Shown piece by piece: positions 27,858-35,464 of a DNA stretch of 64,000 nucleotides (positions are counted from its first letter, which is position 1; every line of letters starts with the position of its first letter). This stretch comes from Lewinellaceae bacterium. Lineage in GTDB: Bacteria > Bacteroidota > Bacteroidia > Chitinophagales > Saprospiraceae. Under the pieces are notes generated by a model that did not search any database, was not told where the DNA came from, and was given only the letters and a program-made list of their open reading frames with translations. The stretch lies in contig JACJYA010000016.1 of the NCBI GenBank assembly GCA_020636315.1, positions 1-64,000 of the forward strand, written 5' to 3'. Position numbers and translations under genes: made by a program.

Positions 27858-27933
27858 CCATTTTTATCCTGGTTGCTGGACTGGTGCATTTCCGTGGATT
27901 CGGCACGAATACACGATTCCCGAATTACGAAAA

Positions 27934-28689
27934 TTACTCCCCCTCTCCTACCAGCCATTTTTTAAAATGAGGAGAACGCTCAGTGCTCACTATGGTTTCC
28001 AGTTCGCATTCCGGCCTCAATTCCACCTTAACGCGGGATTTTGAATACGCATACATTTCTTTGATGGCCTCGATATTGATGATAAACTGCCGGTTGATAC
28101 GAAAAAAGGATTGAGGATCGGCCATTTCTTCCAGTTTTTCCAGGGAATAATCCAGCGGGTAGCGTTTTCCTTCTCTGGTCACTACAAAGGTGATCTTGCT
28201 TTCCGTGTAAAAATAAGCGGCTTCCTTCATTTCCACCACCCGAATACTCTGGCCGATGCGGATGAGAAACCGTTTATTGTACTGGTCGCCTTGTAGAGCA
28301 CGCGCCAGTTGAGCATAGTCCATCTGCACCCCACCTCTCCATTTATGATATTTCTCAATCGATTGTTCGAGTTCCTGCCTCTTTATCGGCTTGAGCAGGT
28401 AATCGATGGTATTGACCTTAAAAGCCTGAATGGCGTATTGGTCATAGGCAGTGGTAAAGATCACCGGTTTTTCGATTTCCACATGATTGAAGATCTCAAA
28501 GCTGGAGCCATCGGCAAGGTGGATATCCATAAAGATCAAATCCGGCAGTTCATTGTCCTGGAGCCAGTTCAGTACGGCCTCCACGCTGTCGAGGGGAGCC
28601 TCCAGTTCAACATCCGGCAAGATCTCTTTAACGAGTTTCTGCAAGCGGCGTGCAGCAGCATCTTCATCTTCGATGATCAGTATTCTCAT
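27934..28689 (-). CDS. LytTR-family response regulator
   Basis: 251 aa. The receiver domain (1-120) has acidic pocket residues around Glu7-Asp8, phospho-acceptor Asp55 (LIFMDIHLADG) and Lys100 (LLKPI). A LytTR DNA-binding domain (about 145-245) contains YFYTESKITFVVTREGKRYPLDYSLEKLEEMADPQSFFRINRQFIINIEAI. Its ATG overlaps the stop of the histidine-kinase gene by 4 nt (28686-28689), so kinase and regulator are a cognate, co-translated pair. Target genes are unknown; autoregulation of the adjacent YceI/barrel genes is plausible. Confidence 0.95.
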   Translation of the reverse strand: MRILIIEDEDAAARRLQKLVKEILPDVELEAPLDSVEAVLNWLQDNELPDLIFMDIHLADGSSFEIFNHVEIEKPVIFTTAYDQYAIQAFKVNTIDYLLKPIKRQELEQSIEKYHKWRGGVQMDYAQLARALQGDQYNKRFLIRIGQSIRVVEMKEAAYFYTESKITFVVTREGKRYPLDYSLEKLEEMADPQSFFRINRQFIINIEAIKEMYAYSKSRVKVELRPECELETIVSTERSPHFKKWLVGEGE

Positions 28690-31550
28690 TCTTTTCCGTT
28701 TTTTATGGCCGGGATACTAACACTAAAGTACTCTTCCCCCTCTTCTATCCTAACAGGCCTGTCAATGAGCAAAGCATAACGATTGACAATACTCTGCAGG
28801 CCAAAGCCCGTGGACAGTTCCAACGCAATTTTTTTCTGGAGGTTATTGCGTACGATAATGTATTCATCGCCGGCGCAGACTTCAATATTTAATGGCCGGG
28901 ATTTTGAAATAACGTTGTGTTTCACTGCATTTTCAACCAATATCTGCAAAGTAAGCGGAGCCACATAGGCTTGTTCTTTGCTATTATTGCGCACTGTGAG
29001 GGAAAGGCTGTCTCCAAAGCGTTTCTTCAGCAAAAAAGCGTAATTCTGCACCAGTTCCACTTCCTCCTGGAGGCTGATCACTTCCATTTCACGGTATTGG
29101 AGGATACTGCGGTAGAAATCAGACAATTTTTCGACGAACTCCACCGCTACAGGAGGATTCTCCTCAATAATGGTAATCAGGGTGTTGAAGCTGTTAAACA
29201 GAAAGTGTGGATTAATCTGGCTCTTCAAAGCTTCGAACTGGCTTTCTATTTTTTCCCGTTTCAGGGTAGCTTCCCGCTTCAGCCTTTCATCTCTGAGACG
29301 GATAAACCAGGCGCTTACAGAACCGGCTATGGCCACACTCAACAAGATAAACCACCACTGCCTCCAATACGGAGCCTTGACGGTAAAGCTGTAAGTTTTG
29401 AGGGGTTCATCATCAAAAGCCTCATTCTCGGTTGCGGCGAGTTTAAAGGTATAAGACCCCGGCGGAAGGTTGGAGTAATTGGCCTGCCTGTCCCGGGTAT
29501 AGATCCAATCGAGGTCGAACCCTTCCAGCATATACCTGTACCTCACCTTGGAGGGAGCCGTGTACCAAAGGCCGACAAACTCAAATACGAGGTTGTTTTC
29601 ACTGTAGGAAAATACATTTCGTTGCCAGAAATCAACCGGTTCGAGGAATACATCCACACTACTCAGGGTAGTCCGGGGGTGAATGCACAACTCTTCGTTG
29701 AGGGCGGTGTATTTTATCAGCCTGCTTTGCCCGCCAATCCAGATCGCCCCGTTATGGCCATGACAAATGGCATTGAGGTTGGGTTCAACATTTTGAAGGC
29801 CAATCTCATCATCGTAATAGATCAGATGTTTAGTCTCCGGGTCAAGAATGTCTATGCCGGAAGGATGTACGATCAGGATATTGCCCTTATCATCCGTGGC
29901 CAGGCTTGTTATCGCCATATCACGGATCCCTTCTTTTACGGAAAGGTGCTTAAAATGCCGGCCATCCCATTCAAATACGCCCTCTCTGCCCGAGCTAAAC
30001 CAGATGTGCCCTCGCTGATCCTCAGTGATCGAATAAATGGCTTTGAGAGAGACGCCGTCCGCTTCGGCAAAGTTGTGAATCCGGCCATTTTCGATATAAC
30101 TCAGCCCTTTTCCATCGGTTCCGAACCAGGCCCGGCCCTTGCTATCCAGAAAAACCGTATAGATGAAATTGGTACCCAGGCCGCTTTCTTCATTAAACCG
30201 CCTCGTTTGCAAATGCCCGGCGGAAAAAATATCAGTTTCACAGATGACTTCCGTTACTCCACCCAGTGTGGCCAGCCAGACATAAGGGCCTTTGCCATCG
30301 ATATCCAGGATACTGCCATTGGCCAGGCCGTCTGCTTCCGTCAGATGCCGCTCGGCGCCGGAAACGGGGTCGATGCAAAACACTCCATTGCCGAAAGTAC
30401 CGACCCAGATGGCCCCGTATTCGTCTTCGAAAAGACTGATCACATTCTCTTTTTTCCATAAGCGGAAAGGGCCCCCAGGTTCTTCATAGAGATAGAGGCC
30501 ATCCTGGCATCCAACCCACAATTTTCTATCCTTCCCGGCAAGCACGGCCTGAATATTTTCAATTTCGCCTTCCGTATATTCAAACTGCCGGTTAGCAGCG
30601 TAAACAGCTTTATTATTAGTGACTATCCAGATATTCCCCTCACAATCGGCGTGAAGCCCGTAAACTTTTGTGCCGGCAAGCCCGGAAAACTCCACCGGCA
30701 TCAATTTATATCCCGGCAATGAATAGCGGAGAACACCCTGCCCTTCCGTGCCCACCCATAATTCCACCCCCTCAAAGAGTTCCAGCGAACTAACCGCCCC
30801 ATAAGGCCAATGCTCCTGTATGTGGCTGAATGACTTTTCCCGGGGGTCGTAATAACAGATGCCCTTGTCATAAGTCCCTATCCAGAAATTGCCCTTTTCA
30901 TCCGGCAAAATAGCCCGGACAATTTCATCCGGCAGGCCGTTGTCTCTGGTGATGTTGCGGACTTCCTTTTTCCCATCATTCACAGAACAGACACTGATCC
31001 CTCCATCTGTGCCTGCCCAGCTGTTCCCTTCCTTATCCATAACCATCACGTAAACATCGTTGCCAGGAAGGCCGTCTTCCACATTGATGTTATTCATTCT
31101 GCGTCCGTCAAAATAGTAGAGCCCTTCTCCGTAGGTAGAAAACCAAACCACCCCGTCTTTACCCTGACCGAACCCGGAAATGCGCGCAGCCGGCAACCCC
31201 TCTTCCGGCTGCCAGAGCCGGAGTTGCCCAGGCCTTTCCAGATGAAAAATGTTTCCATCTTCATAACCTACCCATAAACGATGATCCTTATCCTCAAAAA
31301 CGGCAGTTACAATATTATTGCACAGAGAATCCGGAGTTAAATAACATTGGTATTCCTGGCCATCGTAGCGAAACAGGCCATTGTTGGAACCGAACCAAAG
31401 GAAGCCGTCCGAAGATTCGTATAACAGAGACATTTTGACATCCCGGTACACTTCTCCCAGCGGATGTTCCACAAAAAAAGGAGATTGCCCCTTTACAACA
31501 GGCAACAGAAAGAAAAAAAATATTATGCGAATAAAGGCTCTCACGGTCAA
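28686..31550 (-). CDS. Propeller-type sensor histidine kinase (LytS/YehU-like kinase core)
   Basis: 954 aa. Signal/membrane segment 1-21. The long extracytoplasmic two-component-regulator propeller has repeats such as DGFLWFGSNNGLFRYDG, DHRLWVGYEDGNI, GVVWFSTYGEGLYYFDG and RAWFGTDGKGLSYIENG. A Y_Y_Y domain (ANYSNLPPGSYTFKLAATE) and a transmembrane helix (WWFILLSVAIAGSVSAWFI) follow. The kinase core has phospho-His782 in INPHFLFNSFNTL and an N-box with Asn874 (ILVENAVKHN). It is a membrane kinase for the downstream LytTR regulator; the ligand is unknown. Its start overlaps the YceI stop (31547-31550) and its stop overlaps the regulator start. Confidence 0.95.
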   Translation of the reverse strand: MTVRAFIRIIFFFFLLPVVKGQSPFFVEHPLGEVYRDVKMSLLYESSDGFLWFGSNNGLFRYDGQEYQCYLTPDSLCNNIVTAVFEDKDHRLWVGYEDGNIFHLERPGQLRLWQPEEGLPAARISGFGQGKDGVVWFSTYGEGLYYFDGRRMNNINVEDGLPGNDVYVMVMDKEGNSWAGTDGGISVCSVNDGKKEVRNITRDNGLPDEIVRAILPDEKGNFWIGTYDKGICYYDPREKSFSHIQEHWPYGAVSSLELFEGVELWVGTEGQGVLRYSLPGYKLMPVEFSGLAGTKVYGLHADCEGNIWIVTNNKAVYAANRQFEYTEGEIENIQAVLAGKDRKLWVGCQDGLYLYEEPGGPFRLWKKENVISLFEDEYGAIWVGTFGNGVFCIDPVSGAERHLTEADGLANGSILDIDGKGPYVWLATLGGVTEVICETDIFSAGHLQTRRFNEESGLGTNFIYTVFLDSKGRAWFGTDGKGLSYIENGRIHNFAEADGVSLKAIYSITEDQRGHIWFSSGREGVFEWDGRHFKHLSVKEGIRDMAITSLATDDKGNILIVHPSGIDILDPETKHLIYYDDEIGLQNVEPNLNAICHGHNGAIWIGGQSRLIKYTALNEELCIHPRTTLSSVDVFLEPVDFWQRNVFSYSENNLVFEFVGLWYTAPSKVRYRYMLEGFDLDWIYTRDRQANYSNLPPGSYTFKLAATENEAFDDEPLKTYSFTVKAPYWRQWWFILLSVAIAGSVSAWFIRLRDERLKREATLKREKIESQFEALKSQINPHFLFNSFNTLITIIEENPPVAVEFVEKLSDFYRSILQYREMEVISLQEEVELVQNYAFLLKKRFGDSLSLTVRNNSKEQAYVAPLTLQILVENAVKHNVISKSRPLNIEVCAGDEYIIVRNNLQKKIALELSTGFGLQSIVNRYALLIDRPVRIEEGEEYFSVSIPAIKNGKE

Positions 31551-32107
31551 TTTGATAAAGTAGCATGGATATGGACCTGGATTTCCTCTGCGATTTTCTG
31601 ATAGACGATCTTCGGAATACGGATGTTGTGCTCTTCCAGCAAAACAGTAAAATTGGAAGAAACCTCCAGCGTATTCCCTGACGACACCACTTCACTTTTT
31701 ATGATCCGTTCCTGTTCAACGCCATGAACATTGAGCTTCCCTTTAGCGCGAATCGTATAATTTCCAGGTTGGGAAAGGTCAATATGTTCAATGATCTTTC
31801 CCGTGAAAGTGGCCTCTGGGTATTTTTTACTTTCCAGATAATTCTCATTAAAGTGCTCGCGCTGCAAAGGGCTGTTGAACCCCTGAAAGGTACTGGCCCT
31901 AACGGCAAATGCGAAGGTGTTGTCCTCCGGGTTGATAATCCCCCTGAGATTCCCGGAAGAAGCTTCTATCAATTCCAGAGGAGCATCAGACCGGAAGTCG
32001 ATGGTTCCATCCTCTACTCTGTAGTAATTCTGCGCCGGGCTGCTGCTCCAGATAAACAGGCAAACCAGTAGTGAAAAAAACTCGCGGCTGATTCCAGGGC
32101 ACTTCAT
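31547..32107 (-). CDS. Secreted YceI-like protein
   Basis: Start placed at the ATG at 32107, which yields a signal peptide (MKCPGISREFFSLLVCLFIWSSSPAQ). Longer in-frame starts up to 32203 only add polar sequence. The 186-aa product carries YceI lipocalin-like motifs: RVEDGTIDFRSDAPLELIEASSGNLRGIINPEDNTFAFAV, FNSPLQREHFNENYLESKKYPEATFTGKI and GKLNVHGVEQERII. YceI proteins bind isoprenoid-like lipids in the periplasm, but the physiological role is poorly known. The 4-nt overlap with the histidine-kinase start suggests the product is functionally tied to sensing. Confidence 0.88.
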   Translation of the reverse strand: MKCPGISREFFSLLVCLFIWSSSPAQNYYRVEDGTIDFRSDAPLELIEASSGNLRGIINPEDNTFAFAVRASTFQGFNSPLQREHFNENYLESKKYPEATFTGKIIEHIDLSQPGNYTIRAKGKLNVHGVEQERIIKSEVVSSGNTLEVSSNFTVLLEEHNIRIPKIVYQKIAEEIQVHIHATLSN

Positions 32108-32199
32108 ATTCCAGATTTTGGCCAAATGTGAGAATAAAATAACGCATTCGGAAAACAAATTATCTCCAACGGGAAAAATTTCTTTCCAAACGGGAAAAT

Positions 32200-32784
32200 T
32201 CACCGGATCCGGTAGCCAAAGCCGGCAGTTATAATTGAGGTAAGGAAGCCAACCTCAGTAAAAAAGCTCATTTTCCTGTCGATGGCATACCGGGCGCCCA
32301 GAAAGGCGGTGTAGGAAAACTGGGAGCTCGAATCCTGGATATTCAGATAACGGCCCAGGTTCTTCTTTTCAGGGCCAGCCTTCGAAACTTTAGAAATGTT
32401 GTGTGAGAAGGCCAGGCCGCCGTAGATGTCCCAGCTTTCTCTCCTGGTATAATGAAACCCCGTTCGCAGGCTAAAGGTGTAATAGTTGTTGCGCCATTTG
32501 ATCTTCTGTCCAAGAATTTCCCGGTTCTTTTCAGCGGAAGAATATCCGTATTGAAGGCCGAGGCTGAATTTGTCATTTAACAGGTATGTTCCACCGATGG
32601 TTACCGGTGGGGTAATGGCCCGGGCCTTATCAGCAACAAAAGTGGATAAAAGGCCGACTCCGATTTGGGCGTCCAGTTGCCCACCCTTCCATAAGCGTTC
32701 GGGCCTCTTTTGCGCATTGCCGGCAAAAGCCGAAAGCAGGAACAGACAGAAAAAGAAAATTGCAGGGTAATTAAAGGATTTCAT
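32200..32784 (-). CDS. Small outer-membrane beta-barrel protein
   Basis: Start chosen at the ATG at 32784 (MKSFNYPAIFFFCLFLLSAFAGNAQ, a clear signal peptide); earlier in-frame starts reach back to 33012 but encode unlikely sequence. The 194-aa product has alternating aromatic/polar strands typical of eight-stranded barrels (FSLGLQYGYSS, NNYYTFSLRTGFHYTRR, WDIYGGLAFSHNIS, FSYTAFLGARYAIDRKMSFFTEVGF) and a C-terminal TAGFGYRIR strand. Function unknown. It lies 92 bp upstream of the yceI-kinase-regulator cluster on the same strand and may be co-transcribed. Confidence 0.78.
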   Translation of the reverse strand: MKSFNYPAIFFFCLFLLSAFAGNAQKRPERLWKGGQLDAQIGVGLLSTFVADKARAITPPVTIGGTYLLNDKFSLGLQYGYSSAEKNREILGQKIKWRNNYYTFSLRTGFHYTRRESWDIYGGLAFSHNISKVSKAGPEKKNLGRYLNIQDSSSQFSYTAFLGARYAIDRKMSFFTEVGFLTSIITAGFGYRIR

Positions 32785-32957
32785 AGCCGGGTGATTTCTT
32801 TGATGTAATATTTTTGTCCTTTCAAAAATGAAACTTTGTGAATGGATTCGAAAAAAAAAGCTGATGAACCGGTTTTTCTGCGGGTTGAACGGGAAGAAGA
32901 GCGGCATTTTCTTGGAGTTAATCAATCTGCATTTTATTTTCCGCACAAAAAGATGCC

Positions 32958-33950
32958 TTGAAGAATAATACCCTCCGGCAAAACGCCCGCATGCAATCTC
33001 TGGCGCTGGCATTAGGCATAGCCCTCATGGCCATAAAGTTCCTGGCCTGGTGGCTCACCAATTCCAACGCCATCCTCACCGACGCCATGGAGAGCATTAT
33101 CAATGTCGTGGCGGCGGCTTTCGGGTTATACAGCCTTATCCTGGCTGCCAAACCACGGGACAGCAACCACCCCTATGGGCACGGAAAAGTGGAATTCATC
33201 TCAGCCGGTTTCGAAGGAGCGCTCATCTTTCTCGCCGGTATTGCCATCTGGATGAAAGCCGGCTACAATATCGTTTACCCTCAACCTCTTTTTCAGTTGG
33301 ATGTGGGCCTGGGCATTACTGCTATCGCCGGTGCAATAAATTACGGGGCCGGTTTCCTGTTGGAAAAACGGGGTGAACATACCAACTCCCTGATCATGGA
33401 AGCCAGTGGCAAGCACCTCAAATCCGATGCTTATTCTTCCGCCGGCCTGATCATTGGGCTTGGGCTGGTTATCCTGACCGGAATACCGTTACTGGACAAC
33501 CTGCTGGCATTGCTTTTCGGAGGGGTCATCATGTTTACCGGCTTCCGGCTGGTTCGCCGGTCAGTCGCCGGCATCATGGATGAGGCCGACTACCAACTTA
33601 TTGACGAAATGGTAGATACCCTGCACCGCAACCGCAGGGACAGCTGGATTGACGTACACAATTTTCGGGTGATCAAGTACGGGCCCACACTTCACATCGA
33701 TTGCCACATGACGGTGCCCTGGTACTTCGACACCAGGCAATCTCACGGAGAAGTAAAAAACGTTGAAAGCCTGCTTGGCGCCCACAGCACCGTTCCGGTA
33801 GAATTTTTCATCCACGTGGACCCCTGCGATCCGCCCCGAAACTGCCGGATCTGCCAGATGAAAAACTGCCCGGAAAGACAAGCGCCCTCAGAGTTGAGGG
33901 TGGAATGGACGCTGGAAAATATCATGAAAAATGCCCAACACGAAGTTTAA
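32958..33950 (+). CDS. Cation diffusion facilitator family metal transporter
   Basis: A 330-aa CDF transporter starting at TTG 32958; an in-frame ATG at 32991 (MQSLALALG) is the alternative. Six hydrophobic helices (about 12-215). Metal-site motifs are LTDAMESIINVVAA in TM2 and HLKSDAYSSAG in TM5, with HPYGHGKVEF between. The cytoplasmic domain has HNFRVIKYGPTLHIDCHMTVPW, and a Cys/His-rich tail (HVDPCDPPRNCRICQMKNCPERQ) could bind zinc. It would export Zn2+ or similar divalent metal by proton antiport; metal choice is inferred. The tail's four cysteines are unusual compared with short CDF proteins. It ends just before recF. Confidence 0.92.
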   Translation: MKNNTLRQNARMQSLALALGIALMAIKFLAWWLTNSNAILTDAMESIINVVAAAFGLYSLILAAKPRDSNHPYGHGKVEFISAGFEGALIFLAGIAIWMKAGYNIVYPQPLFQLDVGLGITAIAGAINYGAGFLLEKRGEHTNSLIMEASGKHLKSDAYSSAGLIIGLGLVILTGIPLLDNLLALLFGGVIMFTGFRLVRRSVAGIMDEADYQLIDEMVDTLHRNRRDSWIDVHNFRVIKYGPTLHIDCHMTVPWYFDTRQSHGEVKNVESLLGAHSTVPVEFFIHVDPCDPPRNCRICQMKNCPERQAPSELRVEWTLENIMKNAQHEV

Positions 33951-34003
33951 CACCACTCCAGCAACAATTTCCATACTTTTGCAGAAAATACAGCCGTTTC
34001 ATT

Positions 34004-35119
34004 TTGCAGCTCGATTCCTTCATACTGACCAATTTCAAGAACTATTCCTTTCAGCAGATCGATTGTTCTCCGGGGCTGACCTGCTTCATCGGCAGGAACG
34101 GCATGGGGAAGACCAACCTGTTGGATGCCATCTATTACCTGTGCATGGGGAAGAGCTATTTCAACCTCCCCGACAGCCTCGTTGCCAATCACGATTCGGA
34201 CTTCTTCCGGCTGGAAGGCCATTTCCTCAGAGAAGGCAGAAAGGAGGAGGTCGTAGCCAAAGTAATGCCGCGCCGAAAAAAGGCCCTGGAACGCAACGGC
34301 GTACCCTACAACCGGCTTTCCGAGCACGTAGGCCTCTTCCCGGTGGTGATGATCGCACCTGATGACACCAACCTGGCCACCGAAGGAAGCGAAATCCGGC
34401 GCCGCTTTCTGGACAACACCCTTTCTCAGCTGGACAATCAGTACCTCCAGCATCTGATCCGGTACAATAAGTTGTTACAGCAACGCAATGCTCTGCTCAA
34501 AAAATTTGGAGAGGAAGGCAGATACAACCCCACCCTTCTCGAAACTTACAGCCGCCAGATGGCCGGCCCGGCTACGGCCATTTACCAGAGCAGACGGGAT
34601 TTCATGGAACCTTTCCGGGAGGTGTTGCGCCGTTTGTACCAGAGCATTTCAGGGGAAGCGGAAGAAGTAGATTGCAGGTACACTTCGAAAATGGAACAAG
34701 GGCCACTCGAGGTTTTGATGCAGGAGGCAGCCGAAAAAGACAGGATTTTGCAGCGGACTACCGCCGGCCCCCACAAAGACGACCTCGATTTTACCATACG
34801 GGGCTATCCACTGAAACGTTTTGCTTCACAGGGGCAATTAAAATCCTTTATTTTATCACTTAAACTGGCTCAGTACCGCCTGCTTGCCGAGCAAAAAAAA
34901 ATGCCTCCCCTCCTGTTACTGGATGATATTTTTGATAAATTGGATGGCGAACGGGCCACTCACCTTCTGGAGTTATTGCTCCAGGAAGATTTCGGGCAGG
35001 CTTTCATCACGGATACCGACGAACAACGCCTGGAAGCGATCATTCAAAAATTCGGCCACCGGTATCTGAAATATAGTATTGAGGGTGGGAGGGCGTCCAA
35101 AATGTCGAGCCATGAATGA
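34004..35119 (+). CDS. recF: DNA replication/repair protein RecF
   Basis: Start assigned to TTG at 34004, giving the family-typical N-terminus MQLDSFILTNFKNY (371 aa). The first in-frame ATG (33905) would overlap the CDF gene and add 33 atypical residues. Walker A is GRNGMGKT (30-37). The family segment FLDNTLSQLDNQYLQHLIRYNKLLQQRN, GPHKDDLDF, the ABC signature-like FASQGQLKSFILSLKLAQ and Walker B LLLLDDIFDKLD follow. RecF loads RecA at gapped DNA with RecO/RecR. Eight nucleotides overlap the DUF721 gene downstream. Confidence 0.95.
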   Translation: MQLDSFILTNFKNYSFQQIDCSPGLTCFIGRNGMGKTNLLDAIYYLCMGKSYFNLPDSLVANHDSDFFRLEGHFLREGRKEEVVAKVMPRRKKALERNGVPYNRLSEHVGLFPVVMIAPDDTNLATEGSEIRRRFLDNTLSQLDNQYLQHLIRYNKLLQQRNALLKKFGEEGRYNPTLLETYSRQMAGPATAIYQSRRDFMEPFREVLRRLYQSISGEAEEVDCRYTSKMEQGPLEVLMQEAAEKDRILQRTTAGPHKDDLDFTIRGYPLKRFASQGQLKSFILSLKLAQYRLLAEQKKMPPLLLLDDIFDKLDGERATHLLELLLQEDFGQAFITDTDEQRLEAIIQKFGHRYLKYSIEGGRASKMSSHE

Positions 35120-35408
35120 AAAACACCAAAACGAAGTAACGCTGAAGGAAGCCCTTAAAGCCATGATCGACCACTACCGGCTCAGGGGAAAACTTAACCA
35201 GAACCGCATCAAGTCCTTGTGGCTACAGTTGATGGGGCCCTCCATTGCCGCCTACACCAAAGAGATCCGCCTTTACCGGAAAAAGCTATTCCTGAGCATT
35301 GATTCGGCTCCCCTCCGGCAGGAGCTGTCTTACGGCAGAGAAAAAATAAAAAAAATGCTGAATGAAGAACTTGGGGAGGAATATATCGAGGAGGTGATCA
35401 TTCGGTAA
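35112..35408 (+). CDS. DUF721 domain protein
   Basis: Start taken as the ATG at 35112 (MNEKHQNEVTLKEAL), which overlaps the recF stop by 8 nt; an earlier in-frame start at 35079 is less likely. 98 aa. DUF721 pattern: LKEALKAMIDHYRLRGKLNQNRIKSLWLQLMGPSIAAYTKEIRLYRKKLFLSIDSAPLRQELSYGREKI. DUF721 genes commonly follow recF or lie near replication genes; a DnaA-like zinc-free nucleic-acid role has been suggested for the family, but the function is not established. Confidence 0.87.
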   Translation: MNEKHQNEVTLKEALKAMIDHYRLRGKLNQNRIKSLWLQLMGPSIAAYTKEIRLYRKKLFLSIDSAPLRQELSYGREKIKKMLNEELGEEYIEEVIIR

Positions 35409-35410
35409 TA

Positions 35411-35456
35411 TGAGCCATCCCGAATTTCGGGAAAAATAAAAATTCGGGATGGCTCA
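35411..35456. terminator. Bidirectional terminator between DUF721 gene and S8 protease gene
   Basis: A 17-bp perfect stem: TGAGCCATCCCGAATTT (35411-35427) with AAATTCGGGATGGCTCA (35440-35456), 12-nt loop. It lies exactly between convergent stops, with T-rich sequence following on the plus strand. Confidence 0.85.
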
Positions 35457-35464
35457 GGTTTATT

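Noticed and set aside
28917..30461. Open frame of 514 codons on the plus strand
   Set aside because: Lies entirely antisense to the histidine-kinase gene, with odd composition and no domain; the kinase is unambiguous.
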